Positions 8,532-17,989 of a stretch of DNA of 64,000 bases are shown in pieces. Origin of the DNA: Caproiciproducens galactitolivorans (GTDB lineage Bacteria > Bacillota > Clostridia > Oscillospirales > Acutalibacteraceae); the NCBI RefSeq assembly GCF_026672255.1, contig NZ_JAPOHA010000002.1, positions 98,552 through 162,551 of the forward strand, in the 5' to 3' direction. The notes below the pieces were generated by a model, which saw only the letters and a list, made by a program, of their open reading frames with translations, did no database searches and was not told where the DNA came from. A program made the translations under genes and the position numbers. The first letter of the stretch is position 1; each line of letters opens with the position of its first letter.

Positions 8532-9026
8532 TTAATTTTCCGGTATCTGATCATCGTCTTCGTCAGCGAGGATTCTTTCAATATCCAGTATCATGACGGC
8601 ATTCTCGTTCAGTGTTGCAATCCCTTTTACAAAACTATTGGTTGTATCTTTCGACAGCCTGGGGGTGTCGCTGATTTGATTTTTCGCGATATTCGTTACA
8701 TCGTTGACGCTGTCGACAATCAGCCCCACGCTTAAATCGTTGACTTCCGCCACAATGATGCTCGTATGATCGTCATATTCCCGCTTTTCTTTATTGAACT
8801 TCAATCTTACGTCTACCAATGGAACGATTTTCCCTCTTAAATTAATCACGCCGATGATAAAGGGCGGTATTTTCGGAACAAACGTGATCGGCTGCATGCG
8901 GATAATTTCAACTACCTCGCTGCTTGGGATAGCAAACAGCTGTCCATCAATAAAAAAAGTTAAATATTTTTCCATAGATACAGTTTCAACTTGTGTGTTA
9001 TTTTTAACTAAAATGTCTTCTGCCAT
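8532..9026 (-). CDS. cheW: Second CheW coupling protein
   Basis: 164 residues, one CheW-like domain with YLTFFIDGQLFAIPSSEVVEI near the N-terminus and GVINLRGKIVPLVDVRLKF in the middle. It is clearly paralogous to the CheW at 7280-7798 but diverged, so the two may couple different receptors. It is the first gene of the reverse operon cheW-pilZ-cheW, about 110 bases downstream of a strong sigma-D-like promoter. The leader contains an inverted repeat with CCGACAA/TTGTCGG arms at about 9075-9101. Confidence 0.92.
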   Translation of the reverse strand: MAEDILVKNNTQVETVSMEKYLTFFIDGQLFAIPSSEVVEIIRMQPITFVPKIPPFIIGVINLRGKIVPLVDVRLKFNKEKREYDDHTSIIVAEVNDLSVGLIVDSVNDVTNIAKNQISDTPRLSKDTTNSFVKGIATLNENAVMILDIERILADEDDDQIPEN

Positions 9027-9113
9027 ATATCATTCACCATTTCTACCGTTGCCGTTTCGGTAAGATATTTTGCTCCGACAATACCGGCCTTATTTTGTCG
9101 GCGCCAGAAAACG

Positions 9114-9150
9114 AAAAAAACCGCTATAAATATATATCGGCTTTTTTTCA
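9114..9150 (-). terminator. Terminator-like hairpin of the flhB'/fliK-like operon
   Basis: On the reverse strand GAAAAAAAGCCGATATA, loop, TATAGCGGTTTTTTT forms a stem with a U-run directly after the gene ending at 9185. It overlaps the sigma-D-like promoter of the next operon. Confidence 0.6.
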
Positions 9151-9160
9151 AATAATTAAA
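9134..9160 (-). promoter_or_regulatory. Sigma-D-like promoter of cheW-pilZ-cheW
   Basis: Reverse strand: TTTA (9157-9160), exactly 15 bases, then a perfect GCCGATAT (9134-9141). It is the best sigma-28-type match in the window and lies about 110 bases before cheW. Confidence 0.65.
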
Positions 9161-9184
9161 GGAAGTTCAAAATAAAAATTTCTT

Positions 9185-9511
9185 TTATTTTGAATTTTCA
9201 TCTGTTTTTAATATAGGAATATCCTTTTTCTCCGTTTTGTCAATGGAATAATCTAAAAAATAAACATAGATATCCACAATCGCCTGATAAAGCTCCGGCG
9301 GAATTTCCGCTCCGACTTTCAACTGGGAAAGCAGGGAAGCCAGCGAATCGTCATGATAAACAGGCACGTCGCTGTCCTGCGCGACTTCAATAATTTTTTC
9401 CGCAATATAGCCGGAGCCGGAAGCGACCACAACAGGCGCACTGTGGGAAGAATCCTGCGCATATTTCAGGGCCGCGGCATGATTATGATCAAACTGTGAC
9501 ATCGATGACAT
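9185..9511 (-). CDS. FlhB C-terminal-domain homologue (YlqH type)
   Basis: 108 residues matching only the cytoplasmic C-terminal domain of the export-switch protein FlhB: A-A-A-L-K-Y near the N-terminus, then A-P-V-V-V-A-S-G-S-G-Y-I-A-E-K-I-I-E-V-A and I-P-P-E-L-Y. The autocleavage NPTH motif is absent, as in stand-alone FlhB2/YlqH proteins. Its start overlaps the end of the FliK-like gene by 23 bases, so the two are translationally linked. In Bacillus the ylqG-ylqH pair has the same order. A role in export substrate control is inferred. Confidence 0.82.
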   Translation of the reverse strand: MSSMSQFDHNHAAALKYAQDSSHSAPVVVASGSGYIAEKIIEVAQDSDVPVYHDDSLASLLSQLKVGAEIPPELYQAIVDIYVYFLDYSIDKTEKKDIPILKTDENSK

Positions 9512-10919
9512 TCTTCCTTTCGTAAACCTTCCTTAAAATCTGCTTTTCCGTACCGGCGCTTTTGCCTGTAACGAGTTCAATGCTCTGCGCCGTCAGGCCG
9601 TTCCGGGTAAAGATATCTCCTATTTTTTCGCTGATGGCCCGCCTGTCTTTTTCCAGCGAGGGGGGGCAGTTCAGCTGAATGTCCGCCTTGCCGTTGCTGA
9701 AGGAAACAGCGGCTTCAAAATACCCCAGCTTTTTAATATCAAAAGTCAGGTAAAGATGAATGGGCGCGCCGCCTGCTTCCGCATTTCCTTTGCCGGATTT
9801 CTTCTTTTCATTTTCTTTTTCAATCCAGATCTCCGTGAACATAAACTGTCCGTTGTAATTGATCGGTAGAAAAATATGGTTGAAAGGCATGTAAACGCTG
9901 TTATCCAGCAGAAGGGAGGTCAAAGTATCCCTGTAAAGGGATTGGGTTACGCCGGAACTGCTTTGCTTCATATTTTCCGACAGTACTTTCATTAAGGAAT
10001 CGAAAAGCGGATTTGCCGGTTTCTGCGAAGCCTCTGTTACCGTTTTCAGGAACATGGACTTCAATTCATTCATTTTCGGTTCCGGCAGATTCAATTCATA
10101 TTTGCAATAATCCAGCAGAGCCGTGAAAGTTTCCACCACTTCCTGATGAGAGCTTATGTTCAGGCGGGCGAGATTATGTACCAGCAGCGTAATGGTGTCT
10201 CTTGCCGTTCCGTAGTCATTTGAAGCCGTTATATACTTGCTTAAAAGCGGAATAATTTTTTCCTTTAAAACGGAGAGGTTTAAATCCAGACCTTTTACAG
10301 GCTGGTCCGTTATGACTTCTTCTGTCAGCTCCTTAAGCTGTTTGCTGTACGAATTCGGGATTTGATGGGAAAGGGTGTCCAGCTCCTTTGCGATTGTCTG
10401 TGTGGTGTCGGCGGTAGAGAAATATCCGTCATACGCTTTCAGAAAATCGGAGATGGCTTGCTCCAGATTCCGGTCGCCCGGGTATTCGTTTAATGTATTC
10501 CGAAGAACGTCAAAAATGGAGCCGGTGAATTTTGTCCGGTTATTGCTCTGAAAAGTCAGGTTCTTCAGAATATCCGCGGATTCCATTTTCATAGCCGCGG
10601 TAAGCTCTTTCATGAAAAGGGCGGCGGATCGGTTATCATGAACATTTTCCGGCCGGCTGAAGGCTTCAAAGGTGAATTTTTGCAGCGTTTCAGACAAAGC
10701 GGGCGTTTGGTTCAGCTGCTCTAAAAATTTACTGAAAACCGAATTGCGATTTAACAGAAATTCAAAGCGCGCGTTTGTGTCGCCCTGCTTATCGGTATTG
10801 GGCTGAACAACCTTCGAAGGGTCGATTGGCGTCATTGGCCCCGGTTGTTTTGTGATGGGAATTTTATTTATGTTTTCATTATTTGTTACAGGCGGGGTAA
10901 TTCTTAGGTTGTCGGGCAT
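9489..10919 (-). CDS. FliK/YlqG-like hook-length-control family protein
   Basis: 476 residues, hydrophilic, no signal peptide. The N-terminal 60 residues are Pro/Thr/Asn-rich and probably disordered, the middle is helical, and the C-terminal 130 residues have a strand-rich FliK-C-like pattern (P-I-H-L-Y-L-T-F-D-I, then F-E-A-A-V-S-F, then I-Q-L-N-C-P). It overlaps the FlhB-domain gene by 23 bases, matching the Bacillus ylqG-ylqH pair. The assignment rests on the C-terminal fold pattern and the neighbour, so it is moderately confident. Confidence 0.65.
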   Translation of the reverse strand: MPDNLRITPPVTNNENINKIPITKQPGPMTPIDPSKVVQPNTDKQGDTNARFEFLLNRNSVFSKFLEQLNQTPALSETLQKFTFEAFSRPENVHDNRSAALFMKELTAAMKMESADILKNLTFQSNNRTKFTGSIFDVLRNTLNEYPGDRNLEQAISDFLKAYDGYFSTADTTQTIAKELDTLSHQIPNSYSKQLKELTEEVITDQPVKGLDLNLSVLKEKIIPLLSKYITASNDYGTARDTITLLVHNLARLNISSHQEVVETFTALLDYCKYELNLPEPKMNELKSMFLKTVTEASQKPANPLFDSLMKVLSENMKQSSSGVTQSLYRDTLTSLLLDNSVYMPFNHIFLPINYNGQFMFTEIWIEKENEKKKSGKGNAEAGGAPIHLYLTFDIKKLGYFEAAVSFSNGKADIQLNCPPSLEKDRRAISEKIGDIFTRNGLTAQSIELVTGKSAGTEKQILRKVYERKNVIDVTV

Positions 10920-10947
10920 AAAAACACCTCAAAAATAAAATTTGGCA

Positions 10948-10974
10948 TTAATTTTATTAAATTTGTTACGATAT
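10948..10974 (+). promoter_or_regulatory. Sigma-D-like promoter of cheA-cheR-cheB
   Basis: TTAA (10948-10951), exactly 15 bases, TACGATAT (10967-10974). The -10 octamer is identical to that before fliD. It lies 37 bases upstream of the cheA start. Confidence 0.6.
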
Positions 10975-11010
10975 ATAAATTATAAAGTATATTTAGGCGG
11001 TGAAATTATC

Positions 11011-13101
11011 ATGGATAACAATATGGAATCTATGTTGGAAGTTTATTTATTTGAAGCAAACGACTTGCTCGAGCATCTCGACGAAATTTTAATTAACTGC
11101 GAAAAGGCGAATTCCTTCGATACAGACAGCATCAACGAAATTTTTCGGATCATGCATACCATTAAGGGTTCCTCTGCTATGATGCAGTTCAACAGCCTTA
11201 CCACGATTTCTCATAAGGTGGAGGATTTGTTCTACTATGTACGTGAAAACGGAATCAACGAGAAATACAATGAAGAGCTTTTTGACCTGATGTTCCGGTC
11301 GAGTGATTTCATTAAAGATGAAATCGCAAAGGTGGAAAACAATGAGCCGCTTACTACAGATATCGGCACTTTTGAGCAGGAAATTAATGATTTTCTTAAA
11401 AAGATTTCAGAAGGCGAATCAAACGAAGGCGGGGCTGCGCCGGCAAAGAAGCCGGAAGCAAAACAGGCTGAACCGCAGGCCCAGGCCAAGCCGGCATCCG
11501 CGCCGGAGCCGGAACTTCCGAAACAGACGCAGGCTGCCGCGGAGCCCGGCAAATTTGATCCGGAATATCCGTATTCCGTCCGTGTCTATTTTGATGAAGA
11601 AACGGAAATGGAGAACCTCCGTGCCGTTATCCTGATCAACGCAATAAAAGATATTTACCAGTACGTGAAATACCTGCCGGAGGATATTGAAACGAATCCG
11701 GCCAGCGCAGACGAAATCATCAAAAACGGCTTCCTGATTTTCTTCCGCGACGAGCAGGGGTTAAAGAGCGTTTTAAAAATTATAGAAAATTTTGTTTATA
11801 CGAAAAATTATACTGTAATTGGAAAGCAGGATAATCCAACAGAAGAAAAATCCGGTGAGAAAAACGGGAGCGAACAGGATACGCAAAACACGCCGCAGAC
11901 GCAAAACACAGCGCATCCGGTTATTAAGCAGAATCTTATCAATGTGAATCTTTCGAAACTCGACAATCTGATGGATCTCATGGGCGAAATCGTTATAACG
12001 GAATCCATGGTTACCACCTCGCCGGCCGGACAGAGCGCCGCAGTGGATAATAATTTCACTAAAGCTTCCAGGCAGCTTCGAAAACTCACGGACGAGCTTC
12101 AGGAAATCGTTATGTCGATCCGCATGGTTCCGATTTCGGGCGTATTCCAAAAGATGAACCGTATTGTTCGCGATATGAGCAAGAAACTGGATAAGGATGT
12201 CCAGCTAGTTATGGTCGGTGAGGAAACCGAGGTTGACAAAACGATTATCGACAATATCGGCGACCCGATTATGCACGTCGTGCGCAACTCGATGGACCAC
12301 GGCATTGAAACCAAGGAAGAGCGCGCCCAAACGAAGAAATCGCCGAAGGGGACCATAACGCTGTCGGCTCAGAACACAGGCGGGGAAATTTTAATTTCCA
12401 TAACGGACGACGGAAAGGGAATTGACCGGAAGGCTGTTCTTCAAAAGGCGAAGAAGCAGGGCCTGCTGAAAAAGCCGGAATCGGAATATTCCTCAAGAGA
12501 AGTCAATAACCTCCTTCTGATGCCCGGTTTTTCAACCAACGAAGTCGTAACGGAATATTCCGGCAGAGGGGTCGGCATGGATGTTGTTAAGAAAAATGTC
12601 GAAAAGGTCGGAGGAGACGTTTCCATTGAAAGCGAGTTCGGGAAGGGCACCAAGATTCTCTTTAAAATCCCACTTACACTCGCAATTGTAAACGGTATGA
12701 AGATATCCGTCGGCGAGACGGTGTTTACCATCCCGATCAATAATATCCGGCAGTCGTTTAAAGTTGATCAGAGTGCCATCCATTATGACACGGATATGAA
12801 TGAGATTATCATGGTTCGAAACCAGTATTATCCGGTCGTTCGCCTGCATAAGGAGTTCGGGATTGCGTCGGAGATTACGGATATCAGCAGCGGAATCGTC
12901 ATATTAGTGGAAACCCATGAAAAAGCATACTGCATTTTTGCAGACGCTCTTCTGGGCGAGCAGCAGGTTGTTGTAAAATCCCTTCCGTTATACCTTAATA
13001 AATATAATGTTAAGGAAACCGGAATTACCGGTTGCGCAATCCTCGGCGACGGCAGCATCAGCCTGATTCTCGATATCCTCAACCTTTACAATAACAATTA
13101 A
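11011..13101 (+). CDS. cheA: Chemotaxis histidine kinase CheA
   Basis: 696 residues from the ATG at 11011 (AGGCGGTG nine bases upstream). Domains in order: HPt with the phosphorylated His in MHTIKGSSAMM (about residue 48), a Pro/Ala/Gln linker at 140-185, a P2 response-regulator-binding region at about 190-300, dimerisation helices, a HATPase domain with the N-box HVVRNSMDHGIE and glycine motif GRGVGMDVV, and a C-terminal CheW-like domain. It phosphorylates CheB and CheY. No cheY is present in this window. It is followed by cheR after 38 bases. Confidence 0.97.
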   Translation: MDNNMESMLEVYLFEANDLLEHLDEILINCEKANSFDTDSINEIFRIMHTIKGSSAMMQFNSLTTISHKVEDLFYYVRENGINEKYNEELFDLMFRSSDFIKDEIAKVENNEPLTTDIGTFEQEINDFLKKISEGESNEGGAAPAKKPEAKQAEPQAQAKPASAPEPELPKQTQAAAEPGKFDPEYPYSVRVYFDEETEMENLRAVILINAIKDIYQYVKYLPEDIETNPASADEIIKNGFLIFFRDEQGLKSVLKIIENFVYTKNYTVIGKQDNPTEEKSGEKNGSEQDTQNTPQTQNTAHPVIKQNLINVNLSKLDNLMDLMGEIVITESMVTTSPAGQSAAVDNNFTKASRQLRKLTDELQEIVMSIRMVPISGVFQKMNRIVRDMSKKLDKDVQLVMVGEETEVDKTIIDNIGDPIMHVVRNSMDHGIETKEERAQTKKSPKGTITLSAQNTGGEILISITDDGKGIDRKAVLQKAKKQGLLKKPESEYSSREVNNLLLMPGFSTNEVVTEYSGRGVGMDVVKKNVEKVGGDVSIESEFGKGTKILFKIPLTLAIVNGMKISVGETVFTIPINNIRQSFKVDQSAIHYDTDMNEIIMVRNQYYPVVRLHKEFGIASEITDISSGIVILVETHEKAYCIFADALLGEQQVVVKSLPLYLNKYNVKETGITGCAILGDGSISLILDILNLYNNN

Positions 13102-13139
13102 TCATCCTTGCCGCGAAGGATAAAACACGGAGGAAAACG

Positions 13140-13946
13140 ATGATACGTCTGACGGATAAAGAATTTAACGATATCGTAACGTTCATAAAAGACAATTACG
13201 GAATTAACCTGACTAAAAAAAGGCAGTTAATCGAATCCAGAATGCAGGTTGTTTTAACAAACAGAGGCTTAACGAATTTTACCGATTATTTTAATCTCGT
13301 GAAACAGAACAAATCGGATGAAATTACGGCAATGCTGAATAAGCTGACGACAAATCATACATATTTCTACAGGGAGCCCGCCCATTTCGAATTCATGAAA
13401 AATGTTTTCCTCCCGATGCAGGAAAAAACAAATACCCGAAAAGAGCTTCGTATCTGGAGCGCCGGCTGCTCTTCCGGGGAAGAAGCCTACACGACCATTA
13501 TGACAATGATGGAATATTTTGGCTTAAAAAGAACAAGCTGGGATTATCGGATTCTTGCAACGGATATTTCCTTAAAAGCAATGGAAGCGGCAAAAAACGG
13601 GCTTTACGGCGCGGAATCTTTAAAAGAGCTTCCCAAAACGTGGGAAATGAGGTATTTTAATAAGCAGGGGAACGATTATTATGAATTGAAGGATGAAGTT
13701 CGGAATCAGGTGATTTTCAAACGCCTGAACCTTATGGAGCCATTTCCATACCAAAAGCCTTTTGATTTGATTTTTTGCAGGAATGTAATGATCTATTTTG
13801 ATCAGCCTACGAAAAACGCATTGATTAATAAATTCTATGATGCCTTGAAGCCGGGCGGCTATCTGTTTATTGGGCATTCTGAAACGGTCCAGAGGGACAC
13901 ATCCGAGTTCATATATGTTGAACCATCAATCTATCGGAAAGGATAA
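13140..13946 (+). CDS. cheR: Chemoreceptor methyltransferase CheR
   Basis: 268 residues. It has the helical N-terminal CheR domain and an S-adenosylmethionine-binding domain with IWSAGCSSGEEAYT, then ATDIS, and LIFCRNVMIYFD. It methylates glutamates on chemoreceptors, including probably the receptor encoded at 15.2 kb, for adaptation. It opens after CGGAGGAAAACG and ends seven bases before cheB. Confidence 0.96.
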   Translation: MIRLTDKEFNDIVTFIKDNYGINLTKKRQLIESRMQVVLTNRGLTNFTDYFNLVKQNKSDEITAMLNKLTTNHTYFYREPAHFEFMKNVFLPMQEKTNTRKELRIWSAGCSSGEEAYTTIMTMMEYFGLKRTSWDYRILATDISLKAMEAAKNGLYGAESLKELPKTWEMRYFNKQGNDYYELKDEVRNQVIFKRLNLMEPFPYQKPFDLIFCRNVMIYFDQPTKNALINKFYDALKPGGYLFIGHSETVQRDTSEFIYVEPSIYRKG

Positions 13947-13953
13947 GTTTTAG

Positions 13954-14988
13954 ATGGCGATAAATAAAAGAGTAAGAGTTTTAATTGTGGATGATTCGCT
14001 TTTTTTTCGCACGGCATTGCAGAAAGCGCTTCTGAACAATCCGCATATCGAAATTATCGGAACCGCAGGCAGTGCGGCTGAAGCCGAAAAAAAAATAAAA
14101 GAACTGTCTCCGGATGTCGTTACAATGGATGTGGAAATGCCGGATATGAGAGGAACAGACTTTCTAAAAAAGCTGATCCCCACGAATCCGGTGCCGGTCG
14201 TTCTTGTAAGCTCGCTTGATATTGGAATTTTTGAGGCGTTAAGCGCAGGCGCGGTCGATTTTGTTCAAAAACCGAATTTGAAAAGCAGCGATGATTTTAC
14301 GGTTTTTTGTAAGGAACTCAGCACGAAAATAAAAATAGCTTCCTCTGCAAAGGTAAAGAAAGCCCCGGCAGCGCCGGTCATTTCTTTGCCTTTACCGACG
14401 CTCTCCAAAAGTGCGATGAGCGAACACATCATTGCAATCGGAGCGTCCACGGGGGGAACAGAGGCTACCGTTGAAATTTTAAAACAGCTCCCGGCGGATA
14501 TTCCCGGTATTCTGATTGTACAGCATATGCCGGTTGGCTTTACGAAAATGTATGCGGACAGACTCAATAAATTATGTAAATTTGCCGTCGCGGAAGCGCA
14601 GAACGGTGATCGGGTGAAACAGGGACAGGCGCTGGTTGCCGCCGGCGACAAGCACATGACTTTGGAAAAGGACTACAAGGGTTACTACGTAAAGTGCGCC
14701 GCAGGCGAAAAAGTCAGCGGCCATTGTCCTTCGGTGGACGTAATGTTTCGCTCCGTTGCCAAAACCGCGGGAAAGGACGCCATGGGCGTTATTCTGACCG
14801 GTATGGGCCGGGACGGCGCAAGCGGCCTGCTTGAAATGCGCAATAACGGTTCGTTTACCATCGGCCAGGATAAACAGACCTGTGTCGTTTATGGCATGCC
14901 TATGGTTGCTTACGATATTGGCGCCGTTGTAAAACAGGCGCCAATTCATGCAATTGCGGGAATTATTATTCAAAAATTAAATAAATGA
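13954..14988 (+). CDS. cheB: Chemotaxis methylesterase CheB
   Basis: 344 residues: receiver domain with the acidic pair near the N-terminus (IVDDS), phosphoacceptor Asp in VTMDVEMPDM and Lys in VQKPN, an Ala/Pro linker, then the CheB methylesterase domain. The catalytic Ser lies in IGASTGGTEA, His in VQHMP and Asp in GMGRDGASGL. It removes methyl groups from chemoreceptors when phosphorylated by CheA. It is the last gene of the cheA operon. Confidence 0.96.
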   Translation: MAINKRVRVLIVDDSLFFRTALQKALLNNPHIEIIGTAGSAAEAEKKIKELSPDVVTMDVEMPDMRGTDFLKKLIPTNPVPVVLVSSLDIGIFEALSAGAVDFVQKPNLKSSDDFTVFCKELSTKIKIASSAKVKKAPAAPVISLPLPTLSKSAMSEHIIAIGASTGGTEATVEILKQLPADIPGILIVQHMPVGFTKMYADRLNKLCKFAVAEAQNGDRVKQGQALVAAGDKHMTLEKDYKGYYVKCAAGEKVSGHCPSVDVMFRSVAKTAGKDAMGVILTGMGRDGASGLLEMRNNGSFTIGQDKQTCVVYGMPMVAYDIGAVVKQAPIHAIAGIIIQKLNK

Positions 14989-15020
14989 CTAAAAATAAGG
15001 GGAATTTTGGTTTATTTTGA

Positions 15021-15047
15021 TTAATCTTTTTCAAATGCTGTCGATAT
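15021..15047 (+). promoter_or_regulatory. Sigma-D-like promoter of the chemoreceptor gene
   Basis: TTAA (15021-15024), exactly 15 bases, GTCGATAT (15040-15047). It lies about 100 bases before the chemoreceptor start and belongs to the same set as the promoters of fliD, cheW and cheA. Confidence 0.58.
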
Positions 15048-15150
15048 ACCTATTATAGAAAAGTGCTTGAATTTTGCACAGCATGCGAAAGGATGCGTAC
15101 CTTTTCTTGTACTGTATTGTTAGTTACAACCGGGAAGGAACGTGGGATGA

Positions 15151-17214
15151 ATGAACAAAAAGGGAAAAAAGAAAAGTTTAAAAAGAGCGCTGCTCTTCGG
15201 AATGGTAGGGCTTACCGCATCGATCAGTATCGTTTGCAGTGTAGCAAACGGGTTCATGATCTATCAGAACTGTAAAAACAATATGGTTTCCATGGTGCAG
15301 TCGAATGCCACTTCCTATGATGAAGCCGTTAAAAATGCAATCGATGTATTCAAAATAAAAGCGGAAGCCATTGCCAGTGAAAGTAAGCTCACGGATGCAA
15401 CGGACCCGGCCGCTCAAAAGGCGCTGTTTGAAAAACTCAGCCAGCAGTATGGCTTTAAAGACATTAATGTAGCGGATGAAAAGGGGAAAACGACCAATAA
15501 TACCGATATCAGCGACCGCGATTATTTCCAAAAAGCCATGACCGGTCAGACCTGTATTTCCAGTACCGTTGTGCGAAAAACCGATTCCAGCGTTGTTATG
15601 TTTATAGCAGCCAAAATTAACAACGGCACAAATTTTAATGGGGTCGTCTATGCCTGCTTGTCAAGCGATACCTTTACAAAAATGATTGATAACGTGACCG
15701 TTGGTAAAAAAGGATACGGATTTATAGTCGATAAAAACGGAACCATTATCGCGCATAAAGACCGAAACAATGTTAACAACTTTGTCAATTATCTTAATCA
15801 GGCGCAGAAAGATCATTCTTATGACAGTATTGCCTCCGTTGTCAAGAACATGACGGCGGGTAAAACAGGAAGCGAATCGGCGACCATCAACGGCGTTCGT
15901 CAGCAGATTGCTTATTGCCCGATTCCCAATACGGACGGCTGGTCTTTGGGTGTAAGTGCGGATTACAGCGAGATGATGCATTCTTATTATGCGTCCATTT
16001 TTATTACCGGTATCTTGCTGTTGCTGTTCATCCTTTCTACCTGTTTCTTTGCTGTTCGGATTGCAAATCCGATTACAAAACCGATCGAGAGCCTTGTGCA
16101 TCGCATTGAGCTGCTTGCGGAAGGCGATCTGCATTCCGAAGTCCCCGTTATCCGCAGCCGCAATGAAATCGGCATTTTAGCGGATACTTTTTCGAAAACA
16201 ATTGATATCCTTACGAGATATATCGGCGAAATTGCCGTTGTACTGGACAGCCTTTCGCACGGCGATTGCACGGTGAAAACCGAGGAGGATTATAAAGGCG
16301 ACTTTGTTTCCATTAAAGATTCGCTGAACGCAACCATAGTGAATCTGAACCGTATGTTTGCGAATATTGACCAGTCTGCGGACCAGGTGGCCTGCGGTTC
16401 GGATCAGGTTTCGAGCGCCGCGCAGGCGTTGTCGCAGGGAGCTACGGAACAGGCCAGTTCGATTCAGGAGCTTTCCGCGTCAATTACCGAAATTGCCGGA
16501 GAAGTCAATAAGAGCGCCGATCATTCACAGCAGGCAAGCCAATATTCTCTTGAAGCCTCCGATGAGGTGGAGCGCGGAAATGAACATATGAGGCAATTGG
16601 TGGACGCAATGGCGGAAATCAACGAATCCTCCCAGCAGATTGAAAAGATTATCAAGACGATCGAGGATATCGCCTTCCAGACCAACATCCTTGCTCTGAA
16701 CGCTGCGGTTGAAGCGGCAAGGGCCGGTTCGGCGGGAAAAGGATTCGCTGTTGTCGCCGATGAAGTCCGCAATCTTGCAAGCAAGAGCAGCGAGGCGGCG
16801 AAAAATACCACTACGCTGATTCAAAATTCGATTCAAGCTGTGGAGAACGGTTCCCGGATTGCACATGAAACCGAAGAATCCCTCAACGCAATTATCGGAA
16901 AGGTAAAGAGTGCAACCGAACTGATCGGTGAGATTTCCAGATCCTCCAAAGACCAGGCGTCTTCCATCAATCAGATTACCTTGGGGGTCGATCAGATTTC
17001 CGCAGTTGTGCAGACGAATTCCGCCACTGCCGAGGAAAGTGCGGCAACCAGTGAGGAATTAAGCGGCCAGGCACAGCAAATGAAGGATATTTTGTCTATG
17101 CTGAAACTGAAGGATGTTTCCGGTGAAATCCAGCATGGCCCGACCGGTGAAACGAATTTCCCCGCAGCAGAATCCCCAAGCCGGAATACATATAACACTT
17201 CGGATAAATATTAA
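15151..17214 (+). CDS. Methyl-accepting chemotaxis protein (dCache type)
   Basis: 687 residues. A basic N-terminus and a transmembrane helix (about 13-35) are followed by an extracytoplasmic dCache_1 sensor domain to about 280 (contains D-I-S-D-R-D-Y-F and [12 protein letters not shown]), a second membrane helix at about 283-307, a HAMP domain, and a long signalling coiled coil. The hairpin tip is the canonical [20 protein letters not shown]. The ligand cannot be read from sequence; dCache domains often bind amino acids. GGGAAGGAACGTGGG precedes the ATG. Confidence 0.95.
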   Translation: MNKKGKKKSLKRALLFGMVGLTASISIVCSVANGFMIYQNCKNNMVSMVQSNATSYDEAVKNAIDVFKIKAEAIASESKLTDATDPAAQKALFEKLSQQYGFKDINVADEKGKTTNNTDISDRDYFQKAMTGQTCISSTVVRKTDSSVVMFIAAKINNGTNFNGVVYACLSSDTFTKMIDNVTVGKKGYGFIVDKNGTIIAHKDRNNVNNFVNYLNQAQKDHSYDSIASVVKNMTAGKTGSESATINGVRQQIAYCPIPNTDGWSLGVSADYSEMMHSYYASIFITGILLLLFILSTCFFAVRIANPITKPIESLVHRIELLAEGDLHSEVPVIRSRNEIGILADTFSKTIDILTRYIGEIAVVLDSLSHGDCTVKTEEDYKGDFVSIKDSLNATIVNLNRMFANIDQSADQVACGSDQVSSAAQALSQGATEQASSIQELSASITEIAGEVNKSADHSQQASQYSLEASDEVERGNEHMRQLVDAMAEINESSQQIEKIIKTIEDIAFQTNILALNAAVEAARAGSAGKGFAVVADEVRNLASKSSEAAKNTTTLIQNSIQAVENGSRIAHETEESLNAIIGKVKSATELIGEISRSSKDQASSINQITLGVDQISAVVQTNSATAEESAATSEELSGQAQQMKDILSMLKLKDVSGEIQHGPTGETNFPAAESPSRNTYNTSDKY

Positions 17215-17230
17215 TAATCGATAGTCAATA

Positions 17231-17985
17231 CCACCCGTAAAACGGGTGGCCTGAACGAGCCCTAAAAGGGCATAAGATTGCCAGCGCCTAAAAGACGCTG
17301 GCTTTCACTTTGTTCAAGCCGTAGTGGATTGAATACCGGCTAACCCTTAAAAGGGTCTTGGTATTCCTTTGTTGTTAACTTATCCTCAATGAGGTCCTGC
17401 TTTTCCTGATCTCGGATATATTTTGCTATAGTTGCCTCATTGAGCCCAACCGTACTCACGTAATATCCTGTTGACCAAAAGTGCTTGTTGCCAAACTTGT
17501 ATTTCAGATTTCCATGTTTCTCAAAAATCATAGTTGCTGTCTTTCCTTTGAGGTATCCCATGAAACTTGAAATATTGTGTTTTGGTGGGATAGACAGTAA
17601 GAGATGGATGTGATCTGGCATCATGTGTCCCTCTATGATTTCTACGCCTTTCCATTTACACAAGTCTTTTATGTCTTTTTGAATATCTGCCCTCAACTGG
17701 TTATAAATGATCTTTCTGCGATATTTGGGGGTGAAAACGATATGATACTTGCACACCCATTTTGTGTGTGCTAAACTGTTTGCCATAGAGCATCACCTTT
17801 CTTCTGCTTTTTGACGGCTTGAACACTCGTCATTATACCAGAAAGGTGATGCTCTTTTCTTAAGCTTTTAATCTCACGCGCGTAGCGCGCGGGTTTTTCT
17901 TTTTCAAACGGCAAGACGTTTGAAAAACCTGCTAAAGCAGACTAAAAGGAATCCCCCGTAACTTCACAAGTGAAGTTGCGGGGGA
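17231..17985 (-). mobile_element. IS200/IS605-type insertion sequence
   Basis: A single tnpA gene is flanked on each side by clusters of hairpins. Left: 17231-17249, 17259-17271, 17280-17302 and 17333-17364. Right: the GCGCGC palindrome near 17878, 17900-17927, 17930-17941 and a long one at 17950-17985. There are no long terminal inverted repeats, as expected for IS200, whose transposase recognises subterminal hairpins and inserts single-stranded DNA. The element lies between the chemoreceptor and comM genes. Exact ends are not determined. Confidence 0.82.
17340..17786 (-). CDS. tnpA: IS200-family transposase TnpA (HUH/Y1)
   Basis: 148 residues, full family length. It has the HUH metal site HIHLLLSIP, the N-terminal motif YHIVFTPKYRRK and the catalytic tyrosine region near T-G-Y-Y-V-S-T-V-G. 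It catalyses single-strand peel-and-paste transposition. There is no accompanying tnpB. The gene appears intact, so the copy may be active. Its 3' end lies inside one of the element's hairpins. Confidence 0.95.
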   Translation of the reverse strand: MANSLAHTKWVCKYHIVFTPKYRRKIIYNQLRADIQKDIKDLCKWKGVEIIEGHMMPDHIHLLLSIPPKHNISSFMGYLKGKTATMIFEKHGNLKYKFGNKHFWSTGYYVSTVGLNEATIAKYIRDQEKQDLIEDKLTTKEYQDPFKG

Positions 17986-17989
17986 TGTT

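Noticed and set aside
15063..15275. An alternative forward frame overlapping the chemoreceptor start
   Set aside because: No ribosome site of its own; it is a shifted frame of the chemoreceptor N-terminus and its leader.
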